From: Meira nashicola
Lineage: Eukaryota > Basidiomycota > Exobasidiomycetes > Exobasidiales > Brachybasidiaceae
DNA length: 64,000 nt
Direction: 5' to 3'
Assembly (NCBI GenBank): GCA_001600355.1
Contig: BCJU01000003.1
Coordinates: 1 to 64,000 of the forward strand
Part shown: positions 28,226 through 37,250 of the stretch, one piece after another
How positions within the stretch are numbered: the first letter of the stretch is position 1
Layout: every line of letters begins with the position of its first letter
Notes under the pieces: model-generated
The model's input: only the letters and a program-made list of their open reading frames with translations
What the model was told of the DNA's origin: nothing
Databases searched by the model: none
Translations under genes and position numbers: made by a program

Positions 28226-30292
28226 TTAGCGACTGCGACCAGTGATATCAGCAAAGACTCCTTTACAGATACTTGTTAGACTTCCCCATGATTCCCAAAT
28301 TGGCATAATGATCACAATTCCAGCCGAACAAAACATCCATGCGATAATAATTCCAACCCATGCTCCTAATCCTGTAGGAGTAAATGTTTTCGGAATGATT
28401 GCCATACATGGAACGAAAATCAAAAGGATAAATGACATCGGAATCGAAACGCGAATTGCCATTCGTACGCTTTTCTGTAGTTCAACAGGATCTAAACCTG
28501 CTCTACGAACATGAACATGTTCATCATCAATATCGGTAGCCAGTTGTTTGCTTTCACTTTTGCGCGCTGTACCTTTCTCCAACTCGGTATTGATCGTTGT
28601 TGCATTTGTTGGTTCAATTTGTGAATCACTTTTAACTTTTGTCTCTTCTCCAACATCTTCTTTTGAGTCACTTTTGCTACTTTCCATATCCGTTTGAGGT
28701 TGATCTGTAGGAGCATTGATTGCACGCGTTCCCTCAAAGGAATAATTTTCAGGTGAGATGTATGACCAAATTGATAAAACGATGACTGGTACTAGCAATG
28801 AAACCAAATTACCTGCCAACAATGGATCATCTGCTCCTGTTGTTGTAACAGTAAGAGTGCCGAATAGTTGAGATGCAGTGACTAACCATGCAATCACACC
28901 TAAAGCAAGACCGGATAACATGCCCACCAATGCGCCCATTCGATTCGCTTTACTCCAAGTAAGACAAGCAAATACGGGAAAGACGGCAGGGCAAATTAAA
29001 ATCCCCATGAATACATATAACCATCCCATCGAGATGCCGATATAATAAAAGATCAATCCAAGAACACCTAAAGCCAATGACCAGAATGCGACACCAATGT
29101 GTGACATCCAAAAAAGTTCTTTGGAACTCGCGCTTGGCTTGATGTATACCTTGTAAACGTCAAAAGTAAGAACGGAAGAGACAGCGATCAATTGTGCAGA
29201 AGTTGCGCTTGTAACGGCAAGATATAACAAAATCAAAATGGCAGCAGCACCACTTTTACCTAACAATGCAGCCGCAGCGGCAGGCGCTGCTAATCCTTCG
29301 GAAACTTCCATAGCTGTTAACATGGCCATTGCTGGATCTTTACCGTATAAAGCTCTAGCTGCTAAACCCATAGAAGAAGCCATTAACATTGGAACAGCAA
29401 ACCATGCGATTCCACCCAAGATGAAACCTTTTGTAGCAAGAGTAGGCGAAGAAGCGATACCACGTTGATGATAACTTTGATCAGCAAAGACGGTCGCAAA
29501 ATTACCTGCAATATTGATCAAACCAAATTTGAACCCAGATAAAGATCGCATAGTGAGATAACTTCCACCTGCATTACCTTCAACGGGAGCTGAAGAAAGG
29601 AGTAAATCAAACATTGCTTCTGGACTACCAATCTTTTCGCTTGCTGCATAAACTGTAAATGCGAATGCTAAAATCAAAGCAACCAGAACGGTAGTATGCA
29701 AATAATCTGCCAAAAAAGTAGCACGCAAACCACCAACTAGGGTATAGATTGCAACTGAAATTGGAGTCAAAAAGATTGCAGCAAGAGTTGGCATTCCGGT
29801 AAGTTGATTAACAGTTGCAGATCCACCCAATATTAACATTGATCCAACGAGAATGTTTGTTGCTAATGCGAAAAAGATGTGTGTCAAATGTAACAAGTTA
29901 CCCCATCTAGCACGAATGATTTGCAAGTATGTATGCGCAAAAGGTGCGTTAAGTTTGGTTTTTGATGCCATCATTGCAAAAAGAAGAACTTGAATCGTTG
30001 CGCCTGCAGCATACCAATAAGGACCTGAAACTCCAAGTTTGAAAGCAACAGTACTTGATTGCAAAAGTGTCGCTGCCCATGTCCATGCTGAAACGATTGA
30101 ACTTGCAATTAAACCTGTTTTTACACTACGTGAAGCAGACGAGAATTCTTCATTTGTTTTTACAGAAAAGGTTGTATAACGTTCTTGAACATATGAAATC
30201 AATAACATCAAAAATGCAAATCCGATACCTAATGCAATCACTACTGTCCATCCTGCACCGGGTGATAAAACTTGAGCGCTTGAAGCTGCCAT
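28226..30292 (-). CDS. DUR3: DUR3-type urea:H+ symporter (SSS family)
   Basis: A single exon encodes 688 residues from MAASSAQVLSPGAGWTVVIA; a Met 48 bp upstream is less likely. About 15 predicted membrane segments carry DUR3 marks: SIVSAWTWAATLLQSS, FATVFADQSYHQRGIAS and the LVGGLRATFLADYLHT run. A hydrophilic cytosolic stretch of about 80 residues, rich in Ser, Lys and Glu, separates the last two segments. DUR3 proteins import urea and often polyamines at the plasma membrane under poor nitrogen supply. GATAAG elements in the upstream region (see 30504-30633) fit nitrogen-catabolite control by a GATA factor. Confidence 0.93.
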   Translation of the reverse strand: MAASSAQVLSPGAGWTVVIALGIGFAFLMLLISYVQERYTTFSVKTNEEFSSASRSVKTGLIASSIVSAWTWAATLLQSSTVAFKLGVSGPYWYAAGATIQVLLFAMMASKTKLNAPFAHTYLQIIRARWGNLLHLTHIFFALATNILVGSMLILGGSATVNQLTGMPTLAAIFLTPISVAIYTLVGGLRATFLADYLHTTVLVALILAFAFTVYAASEKIGSPEAMFDLLLSSAPVEGNAGGSYLTMRSLSGFKFGLINIAGNFATVFADQSYHQRGIASSPTLATKGFILGGIAWFAVPMLMASSMGLAARALYGKDPAMAMLTAMEVSEGLAAPAAAAALLGKSGAAAILILLYLAVTSATSAQLIAVSSVLTFDVYKVYIKPSASSKELFWMSHIGVAFWSLALGVLGLIFYYIGISMGWLYVFMGILICPAVFPVFACLTWSKANRMGALVGMLSGLALGVIAWLVTASQLFGTLTVTTTGADDPLLAGNLVSLLVPVIVLSIWSYISPENYSFEGTRAINAPTDQPQTDMESSKSDSKEDVGEETKVKSDSQIEPTNATTINTELEKGTARKSESKQLATDIDDEHVHVRRAGLDPVELQKSVRMAIRVSIPMSFILLIFVPCMAIIPKTFTPTGLGAWVGIIIAWMFCSAGIVIIMPIWESWGSLTSICKGVFADITGRSR

Positions 30293-30503
30293 GTTGTGTG
30301 AGAAAAGGTGAGAGAGGGGGGTTGGAAAGGAAAGAATCATTTGGGAGCAGATTTAAATACCTGCGCATACATTTGGACTTCAGCCCTCCCTCGGTTCATT
30401 CCAGCTCAATATCCTCATTCCGGTTCAACTCGTGTGCGTGCGTGCACTAGTTCTACACATCCGACTTGCCATGGGACATACAATGACTGTCTTTTTTGAT
30501 CAT

Positions 30504-30633
30504 GATAAGGATGTTGAAACTTTATCTTTTTAATGATAAGACGTGCATATAATCAGGAACCAAAAGGTGAGGGGAATACTCGGTAAATGCCATGCCGTAC
30601 AAATCTTCTTAGATTAGCGTGCTTTTTCTTATC
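30504..30633. promoter_or_regulatory. GATA-factor site cluster upstream of DUR3
   Basis: GATAAG occurs at 30504-30509 and 30535-30540 and, on the other strand, at 30628-30633 (CTTATC). A further TTTATC lies near 30521. Clustered GATAAG is the usual target of AreA/Nit2/Gln3-type nitrogen regulators. The sites lie between DUR3 and the divergent Zn2Cys6 gene and could affect both. Confidence 0.5.
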
Positions 30634-30914
30634 TTTCATTTATTTGGTCCAATCATTGAATCCTTTGCCCCACTTTGCCTCGCCTAGCTTGCAGGTATAC
30701 AAAGCTATCTTAACTATCGTGTTAGAATTCAATACTTATCCCGAAACTTTTCATGAGAGGACCCCTAACAGCAATTGATTACTACATACACGGTCAATGT
30801 ATGTTGGGATGGCAGCCATTTTGTGCCCGCACACGTAACGCGGCTGGTATCTGTATTTGAGTTCCGTGTGGCGCGGGCGCGTCTTCCTACGGTTTTTGAG
30901 GGCGGGCTTGGCAT

Positions 30915-30928
30915 CGGACAGAAAGCCG
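30915..30928 (+). promoter_or_regulatory. CGG-N8-CCG element, promoter of the cluster regulator
   Basis: The sequence is CGGACAGAAAGCCG, 58 bp upstream of the regulator's ATG. It shares CGGACAGAA and the trailing CCGA with the element at 35514-35527. The form, two inverted CGG triplets at fixed spacing, is that of a Zn2Cys6 dimer site, so autoregulation is plausible. Confidence 0.55.
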
Positions 30929-30986
30929 AGATAATTTAAAGTTTTCAGTGCATGTAGTCACCCATCATCCTGCTTATGTCACCTTC

Positions 30987-33245
30987 ATGCCAAAAATGCC
31001 CAATAAGAACAATGATCAATCTTCTCCAATCGTTGCAAGAGTATCAAGAAAGGTAAAGACATGCGATGAATGCAGAAGACACAAAATTCGATGTTCTTTA
31101 GGACCTAATCAATCAACTCCATGTGCTCGATGTGATCGAATGAGCCTAGAATGTCGTCTAACAAAAAATCTTCAGAGTATACTTGAAGAGCATAATTCAG
31201 ATGCGAAATGGAAAGAAAGCGTAGAGGAACGACTAGATATGCTATTTGCATTGGTAAGCAGCAAGGATGATGTTGAAATCAATCCTCAGTCAACAAAGAA
31301 ACGTCGAATATCAAATCACGATGTTGGTGATGATGTGAATACAGATTATAATCCAACTGCTTCCGATCCTTTGGGTATGCTTGCCGATGCAGCCGGTCAT
31401 GCACCTCCCTCTTCTAGTCAGTCTGCTATTACCACAAAACGAAACAGGCCGGACATTATCGATCGTGGCTTGATCACATTTAAACAGAGTTGTGTTTTTG
31501 TTGATATTTATCTTACCTATCTGGATCCGCAAGTATATTCAATTGTTGGCTTGGTACACATGGCAACCGATGAAAAGAATCGCTTACATACAACTGTCCA
31601 AAGTATAAGAAGGAGTCACTTATTATTACTGGCAATCTGTACAGTCGCAAGTCTGCATTGTTCTACAAACATTCGAAAAGATGGAACGTTTGCAGGCGAG
31701 AATGATAACAATCAATCGGCATCTCAAACATATTCCACCTTGCATGATGAATTTGTTCGCTTATCAGCACAGCAAAGTTTTGTCAGACATCAATCATTAG
31801 ATGACATTAGAGCACTTTTGATTGGAAGTTGGTGGTTACGTGATCTTAGTTGGATTTTAACAGGATCTGCAGTTCGTTTAGCTACAGAACGTGGAATGCA
31901 AGAAGCATACAAGAAGTGCAGTAATATGGAAGCAGGTAAAAAAGCTTGTCAAAGTGGAACCCTATCTGGTTGCGTTCCAGGAGAAGCTGTATCTTCTTTT
32001 CCATCAGCTATTGATGATGAAACAATAGAACAAGAGGCATACAAAGCTGCACGATTATACTACCTAGTTTATGTCGCAGATCACCAAGCAGCAATACCAT
32101 TCTCACGTCCTCCGATGACAAGACAACATGCAGCTGTACGAAATGTTCGAGCTTGGTTAGCTGGCTGTCGTCTTGCAAACGATGAAGATGCTCGATTAAC
32201 CAGTCAAGTTGAACTTTGGGTAATTGCACATGATGTTCTAGATGACTTTGGAGTGGATGTACAGGAAGCACTCACTCGCAAGCAAGTTTTAGAGGAAGCA
32301 CCAAGATATTTTGCATTGGTGGATCGTTGGCAAAAACGCTGGAAAAAGAGAAATGAACTAAACAAGATCAACGAAGAAGAAATCAAACTACAAGCTGAAA
32401 TGATGCGTTTATTTATTGGTGCGCACGTTTTTCGTTCACCTCCCAATACTGATCCGCTATCTATCGAAGGTAGGCAAGAAGATGAACAGGGTATATATGA
32501 TGAAATGGAGCAAAGACAATCTTTTGCGACTAAATCTATGCCTGCGATTCCCGACTCTGATTCCATTTTAAACGGAAAAGATGAAAAGAGTCAAAGATAT
32601 ACAATCGGTCAAATTGCAATCCATACTTCAAGTCGCTTGATTGACTTGATGACAAATACGAATTTTGCTCAAAGCAAAAGTATGCAAGAATGGAAACGGT
32701 CAGGAATGTATGGTCAACCGATTTACCCTTTTGCAATGTTAATATTTGCTTGTTTATTCTTACATAAATCTTCAAAGCAAAATCAACAATCTTTTTCCAT
32801 CAATTTAGAGGAGATTATGAACATGATTGATAAAGTTTGTCAATCCCTTCAAGCTCATTTAATGCCATTTTGTGTTGATGCACATATTTGTGGAACTGTA
32901 TTGCCTGGACTTTTATCTTTATTGACTAGCGAGAGGGCCAAGTTAAGCAAAGCGAATAAAGTTCAAGTTTCAGATCGATCAGAAGGGATCTTTCAACAAT
33001 TTCCAGATGTCACTCATCATTCCGCGAATGATAATATCCTACAACAAAGTGTTGACTCTCTTATAGATATCCCTCAACCTTTCCAAGACACGTTCACATC
33101 CCCAATGCAAAGTGGAACACCTGCTTTCAGTTTTGATCTTCAATCTTTAGATTTATTATCGGACTTACGTTATCTTAGTGGAGTAGGAAGTGATGCATTA
33201 TTATGGGACCTTTCTGCTTTTGAAGATTCTTTTCAACAATCATGA
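30987..33245 (+). CDS. Zn2Cys6 transcription factor, likely regulator of the phosphonate cluster
   Basis: A single exon encodes 752 residues from MPKMPNKNNDQ (a second Met is three codons on). The zinc cluster is at the N-terminus: C26-x2-C29-x6-C36-x9-C46-x2-C49-x6-C56. A short acidic, Ser-rich stretch precedes the large fungal regulatory domain (about 150-500), which contains LLAICTVASLH and WWLRDLSWILTGSAVRLATERGM. The C-terminus (about 680-752) is rich in Asp, Phe and Leu and may activate transcription. The gene ends 49 bp from the convergent HD oxygenase gene. A CGG-N8-CCG element in its own promoter also occurs in the promoters of the next three genes. DUR3 on its other side is an alternative target. 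Confidence 0.85.
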   Translation: MPKMPNKNNDQSSPIVARVSRKVKTCDECRRHKIRCSLGPNQSTPCARCDRMSLECRLTKNLQSILEEHNSDAKWKESVEERLDMLFALVSSKDDVEINPQSTKKRRISNHDVGDDVNTDYNPTASDPLGMLADAAGHAPPSSSQSAITTKRNRPDIIDRGLITFKQSCVFVDIYLTYLDPQVYSIVGLVHMATDEKNRLHTTVQSIRRSHLLLLAICTVASLHCSTNIRKDGTFAGENDNNQSASQTYSTLHDEFVRLSAQQSFVRHQSLDDIRALLIGSWWLRDLSWILTGSAVRLATERGMQEAYKKCSNMEAGKKACQSGTLSGCVPGEAVSSFPSAIDDETIEQEAYKAARLYYLVYVADHQAAIPFSRPPMTRQHAAVRNVRAWLAGCRLANDEDARLTSQVELWVIAHDVLDDFGVDVQEALTRKQVLEEAPRYFALVDRWQKRWKKRNELNKINEEEIKLQAEMMRLFIGAHVFRSPPNTDPLSIEGRQEDEQGIYDEMEQRQSFATKSMPAIPDSDSILNGKDEKSQRYTIGQIAIHTSSRLIDLMTNTNFAQSKSMQEWKRSGMYGQPIYPFAMLIFACLFLHKSSKQNQQSFSINLEEIMNMIDKVCQSLQAHLMPFCVDAHICGTVLPGLLSLLTSERAKLSKANKVQVSDRSEGIFQQFPDVTHHSANDNILQQSVDSLIDIPQPFQDTFTSPMQSGTPAFSFDLQSLDLLSDLRYLSGVGSDALLWDLSAFEDSFQQS

Positions 33246-33294
33246 TTTGATGTACATTATTAAAGTGTAATTTTATTAGTACAAAGGTGCATTG

Positions 33295-33966
33295 TTATTC
33301 ACGTAATTCTACTTCTAACAAATTGACTGAAGATCTACCTTGACCTGAATATACTCTATAAGCAACATCATACCATTGCTCTAACGTTCTAGTATGTTTT
33401 CCAACCACCTTTGCACCATCGTCGAACTTTCTTAATGCAATCTTTTTAAATAGTATAGGATCTGTTGCACGTAAATATTCCGCTTCTTTTTCTGTAAATG
33501 GGCCACCTTGACCTTTAAGTGAAGATTTTGAAGCTTTACTTAAAGAATTAAAATATTCCGGTTGAATGGCTAAATATCTTTTTGCCATAACATGAGCACC
33601 AACTAAAGCAGAAACTTCTTCTGGCCAACCATTTTTACGTAAATATTCTTCTCCGATTAATTCATGTCCTATCCTACCAACACTTTTACCTTCTTCATCT
33701 AAAATTTCACTTGATTGTTGTTGATTTTGTGAAGTACGAATATCATTCTTTTCCGTTAGTGGTAATATTTGACCTAAATCATGTAAAAGTGCTGCAATTG
33801 TAACATTTTCTGATTCACCTGAAATTGCAGCTAAATGTGCAGCTTGTAATGAATGAGCAAGTTGTGAAATTTGTTCTCCTATATAAGTTGAATCATCTTG
33901 TTTACTCATAAGATCGAAGATGAAGTTTAGGTGCTCCGTTTGTTCTTTTGATAAAAAGATTGTCAT
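33295..33966 (-). CDS. PhnZ/TmpB-like HD-domain mixed-valence diiron oxygenase
   Basis: A single exon encodes 223 residues from MTIFLSKEQTEH; the frame is open upstream but without a protein-like pattern. Every residue I recall as defining PhnZ is present: Y28 and E31 (TYIGEQIS), H38, the HD pair H62-D63 (LLHDLGQ), H101 (GHELIGEEYL), H125 and K129 (GAHVMAKRYL) and D182 (KFDDGAKV). Spacing matches PhnZ exactly on both sides of a 17-residue insertion (about 72-98). In bacteria these enzymes use O2 to cleave the C-P bond of an alpha-hydroxyphosphonate, releasing phosphate plus glycine (from AEP) or glycine betaine (from the trimethyl form). Inositol oxygenase is a relative, but the Y/E and AKRYL signatures favour the phosphonate branch. 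It is divergent from its expected partner. Confidence 0.85.
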   Translation of the reverse strand: MTIFLSKEQTEHLNFIFDLMSKQDDSTYIGEQISQLAHSLQAAHLAAISGESENVTIAALLHDLGQILPLTEKNDIRTSQNQQQSSEILDEEGKSVGRIGHELIGEEYLRKNGWPEEVSALVGAHVMAKRYLAIQPEYFNSLSKASKSSLKGQGGPFTEKEAEYLRATDPILFKKIALRKFDDGAKVVGKHTRTLEQWYDVAYRVYSGQGRSSVNLLEVELRE

Positions 33967-34282
33967 GATGGCTGATATGGTCGAAATGAGAGTAACTATT
34001 CCCTGATATAAGTGGATTATATACTGTTCACAGGTATGCACGCAGGCTAAACGCCAACCTCGCACTTGTATGCGAAACTTACAGATTGTTAAGCTAAGTT
34101 GACCGATTTTACGGGCGCAAAGTACACGTTCCAGAATTGGCATTTTTATATCGGTCTTCTAGCCGATAAAAATTGCGGAGATTGATGCGGTTTGACAGCA
34201 TGGGAAAAGGATATAAAGCGCCACTCTAAAAACCAACGTGGGATTAATTTCACTATATTCACAAATTCACCTTATACAAATC
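33967..34282. promoter_or_regulatory. Bidirectional promoter between the two phosphonate-oxygenase genes
   Basis: The 316 bp separate the two divergent starts. A TATAAA box (34212-34217) serves the plus-strand gene and a TATATAATC run (about 34013-34021) the minus-strand gene. The CGG-N8-CCG element at 34152-34165 and a GACCGAT half-site near 34101 lie between them. Confidence 0.6.
34152..34165 (-). promoter_or_regulatory. CGG-N8-CCG element in the divergent oxygenase promoter
   Basis: On the minus strand it reads CGGCTAGAAGACCG followed by AT. It matches the element at 35514-35527 at 12 of 14 bases, and both are preceded by T and followed by AT. The two differing bases are the first two of the spacer. 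Confidence 0.6.
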
Positions 34283-35203
34283 ATGTCTACTCAAATGGAT
34301 ACTCCTTATGTTTTAAGCCAAGAACAATTGGCAGCATACGAAGAACAAGGATTTTTATTATTACACGATTTCATCGTTCCTCAAGATTTAAAAACTGTTC
34401 AAGGATGGACAAAAGAAGTTCATGATCTTCCAAATGAAAAAGATAAATGGATGCATTATGAAGAAGTGAAAAAAGATGGTAGTAGAACATTATGTAGAAC
34501 GGAAAATTTTGTCAACTTTCATGATGGCTTTCATGCTATGCTTAAAGGGAGAAGGGCACGAGAATTATTACAACAAATCAGTAAAGAGGAAATGTTGTTG
34601 TTTAAAGAGAAGATCAACTATAAAAATCGTAAGTGTAGAATACTAACTTAAGAAGCATATGTCGTGGCTGATAAAATCTCCTCTCTTTTAGCCGGCGCAG
34701 GAGGATTTGATGCTCATACAGACGCACCTGCCTATCAACATGCAGGCACATTAAAGCACTTAACTATCAATGTTGCAGTTGATGCTGCAAACGAAGAAAA
34801 TGGTTGTTTGCAAGTTGTTATTGGATCACATAAACAAAAAATTCCAATTGATTCAAATAATTGTATTGAAAAATCATGGGAAGATATGCAAAATTGGACT
34901 TCAGTTCCTTTACAACCTGGAGATATTTTAATTTTTGGATCTTTTTTAGCTCATAGAAGTGCAGCAAATCATTCAAATTTTCCAAGAGCTGCAATTTATG
35001 CAACTTATAATGCAGCTTCAGATGGAGGTGATAAACATGATGAATATTATATCGATAGACGTCAACATTGGCCACCTACTTCAGAACGTGAAAAAGGTAA
35101 AGATTATTCCCTTGGTGCTTTACGTTATGGATTTGGATCTCCTATGGATGGCGCACAAAAGCATAGTAGGATGATTTCTGCTCTACAAGCCGGTGAGGTG
35201 TGA
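34283..35203 (+). CDS. PhnY/TmpA-like (PhyH-fold) 2OG-Fe(II) dioxygenase
   Basis: Two exons, 34283-34628 and 34692-35203, flank a 63-nt intron (GTAAGT donor, CTAAC branch point, TTTTAG acceptor). The joint reads INYKN-PGAGGFDAH; the product is 285 residues. The iron ligands are H124-x-D126 (DAHTDAPAY) and H203 (FLAHRSAANHS), with R214 for 2-oxoglutarate. The family run ENGCLQVVIGSHK at 152-163 is typical of this PhyH branch. In bacteria PhnY and TmpA hydroxylate the alpha-carbon of 2-aminoethylphosphonate or its trimethyl form, making the substrate of PhnZ/TmpB, whose homologue is divergent here 316 bp away. PhyH-fold enzymes also act on other acids, so the assignment relies on this pairing. 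It acts in the cytosol. Confidence 0.85.
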
Positions 35204-35715
35204 AGAGATAAGGGTATAAATAATTGCTATTGTATTGTACATTTTTATCAATAAAAAAAAAATGCAATAAAATAATATCTATTTCACTTTCTTTGTTTCT
35301 AGTTTATCATAAAATTTTAAGAAGAAAATATCGGCTAGGTCATCAAACTTATGTATTTAAACGGGGACACTCTCAATTCTATAATTTTACCGCTAAAACT
35401 TAATTTCGCTGTGCGGCGCCGGGCTTAGGATCTGCATTGTAGCAACGGCAGCGCGTTTTAGGGAACGTGTTCTATAATAAAACCTTCCCACGTTGACAAT
35501 AATTTATAAAATTCGGACAGAAGACCGATTCTACGAAATGTAGGTACACACTAACATATTTTATATTTGTTCCTAGACTTCGTTCAAGTTGTTCGATCAT
35601 GCTTTTTTGAAGGATGTAGAGACTGTCGAGAAAAAAGTACTTATAATCGTGCTAAATTGATTATTTTTAATCCATCATCCCAACAACCCACCCTCATCCA
35701 ACTTCATCAACGATC
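35204..35715. promoter_or_regulatory. Intergenic region and promoter of the Git1-like carrier
   Basis: 512 bp with an A-tract near 35250, a GGCGCC palindrome at 35415-35420, the CGG-N8-CCG element at 35514-35527 and a CT/CA-rich leader directly before the ATG. No gene. Confidence 0.5.
35514..35527 (+). promoter_or_regulatory. CGG-N8-CCG element, promoter of the Git1-like carrier
   Basis: The sequence is CGGACAGAAGACCG, flanked by T and AT, about 190 bp upstream of the start. It is the third copy in this block and the closest to the consensus TCGGACAGAAGACCGAT. Confidence 0.6.
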
Positions 35716-37200
35716 ATGACAGATATTGAACCTCGACCACTTGCAACGCTAGAGCAAGAAACATCACCTAAATCAAATTCGAAAATCATTCATAATGTTG
35801 CTTTTTCAAGTTTAGCGTTAATGAGTGATGGTTATAATGCTCAAGTAATTTCTGCTGCTTTATTAATTTTAGGAAGGTTACATCCAGAAAAATTAACAAA
35901 GTCAATGAAGACACATATCTCTCAAGCTTATTTTATTGGTATTATAGTTGGTGCTTTATTATTTGGATTCTTAATCGATCGTTTTAATCGAAAAGCAGGT
36001 GTACTTTTTGCTACACTTTTAATGTTAATAGGTACAATCATGTGTACTGCCGCAAGTGGTGTATCTGTTGAAGGTCAATTATGGATGCTTTGCATCTCTC
36101 GTGGAGTTTTAGGCTCTGGAGCAGGTGGTGAATACCCCACGTGCACATCTTCAGCAACAGAAGCTTCGGATGAGAACGCTCATATAAGGAAAAGAAGAGG
36201 TTTCTTAGTAGCAATGTGTGGTGATTTTGCTATCGATTTTGGAATTGTGATGGGAGGCGTTATACCTCTTATCGTTTTAGCTGCTTATGGTTATACATCA
36301 AACACTTCAACTGATACTCTTGATGGTTTAAATACAGCTTGGAGAGTATTTCTTATTCTAGGTGCAATCGTTCCTCTTTCTTTATTTTACTTCCGTTGGA
36401 AAGTAGCTACCTCAACTGCATTTCAAAAAAATAAAATGTCTCACAACTCTTTCACTCCAAAAATTTATTGGTTAATCGTTAAGCGTTATTGGAAGCAATT
36501 AACTGGTGCTTCTTTAGCTTGGTTTTTATATGACTTTGTAGCTTATCCATCTGGATTATTAACAACTCCAATCATTGACGGTTTAAGTGGTTCACAAGAT
36601 TCTTTAATTTATGCAATCGGATATGGTGCTTTAGTAAATGCATTCCTTCTTCCAGGTTGTATAGTTGGAGGATTTTTATTGGATAAAATTGGTAGAAAAC
36701 GTACGCAAATGCTTGGTTTTATCGTTCAAGGTATTCTTGGTTATATTCTTGGAGGTGCTTTAGGACCAATTCAAACTAGTTTACCTGCTTTTATCGTTTT
36801 ATATGGCCTGTTTGTTTCTTCAGCAGAAGCAGGTCCAGGAGTTGCAACAATTTTAATTAGTGCAGAAGTTGCTCCAACTGCTATTCGAGGTCATTTTGTA
36901 GGTTTGGCTGCCGCATTTGGTAAAGCAGGTGCAGCAATAGGAACTTCAGCTTTTAGTGCTTTACAAGAACGTTATTCAAGTGATTTAGAAGGTCGAAAGA
37001 TGGTATTTTATGTTGCTTCTACTTTTTCAATCGTAGGTGCAATCGTTACTTATTTCCTTATTCCTGAAATGTCACGTAAACTTGAAACTGAAGATGAAGA
37101 ATTTCGAATTTGGCTACGAGAACAAGGAGTTGAAATGCCTTCTAGAAATGATTCATTGGAGGTTGTTGATATTAAAGCTGAAAAAGATGCTCAATCTTAA
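35716..37200 (+). CDS. Git1-like MFS transporter (PHS family), organophosphorus uptake candidate
   Basis: A single exon encodes 494 residues with twelve predicted membrane segments. PHS/Git1 marks are SDGYNAQVISAALLIL in segment 1, FLIDRFNRKAG after segment 2, the RGVLGSGAGGEYP run in segment 4 and DKIGRKRTQ in the central repeat. Git1 proteins import glycerophosphoinositol and glycerophosphocholine with protons at the plasma membrane; related carriers import phosphate. Here the neighbouring pair of phosphonate oxygenases and a shared promoter element make an aminoalkyl phosphonate, possibly a choline-like trimethyl one, the likely cargo. That cargo is inference. It converges on the sugar-type carrier 50 bp away. 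Confidence 0.82.
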   Translation: MTDIEPRPLATLEQETSPKSNSKIIHNVAFSSLALMSDGYNAQVISAALLILGRLHPEKLTKSMKTHISQAYFIGIIVGALLFGFLIDRFNRKAGVLFATLLMLIGTIMCTAASGVSVEGQLWMLCISRGVLGSGAGGEYPTCTSSATEASDENAHIRKRRGFLVAMCGDFAIDFGIVMGGVIPLIVLAAYGYTSNTSTDTLDGLNTAWRVFLILGAIVPLSLFYFRWKVATSTAFQKNKMSHNSFTPKIYWLIVKRYWKQLTGASLAWFLYDFVAYPSGLLTTPIIDGLSGSQDSLIYAIGYGALVNAFLLPGCIVGGFLLDKIGRKRTQMLGFIVQGILGYILGGALGPIQTSLPAFIVLYGLFVSSAEAGPGVATILISAEVAPTAIRGHFVGLAAAFGKAGAAIGTSAFSALQERYSSDLEGRKMVFYVASTFSIVGAIVTYFLIPEMSRKLETEDEEFRIWLREQGVEMPSRNDSLEVVDIKAEKDAQS

Positions 37201-37250
37201 AATTATATAAACTTCATTACACTGTAAATACGATTATATACATTTATAAT

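Noticed and set aside
28242..29468. Plus-strand frames rich in Ile, Pro and Ala
   Set aside because: Antisense of the hydrophobic DUR3 coding sequence.
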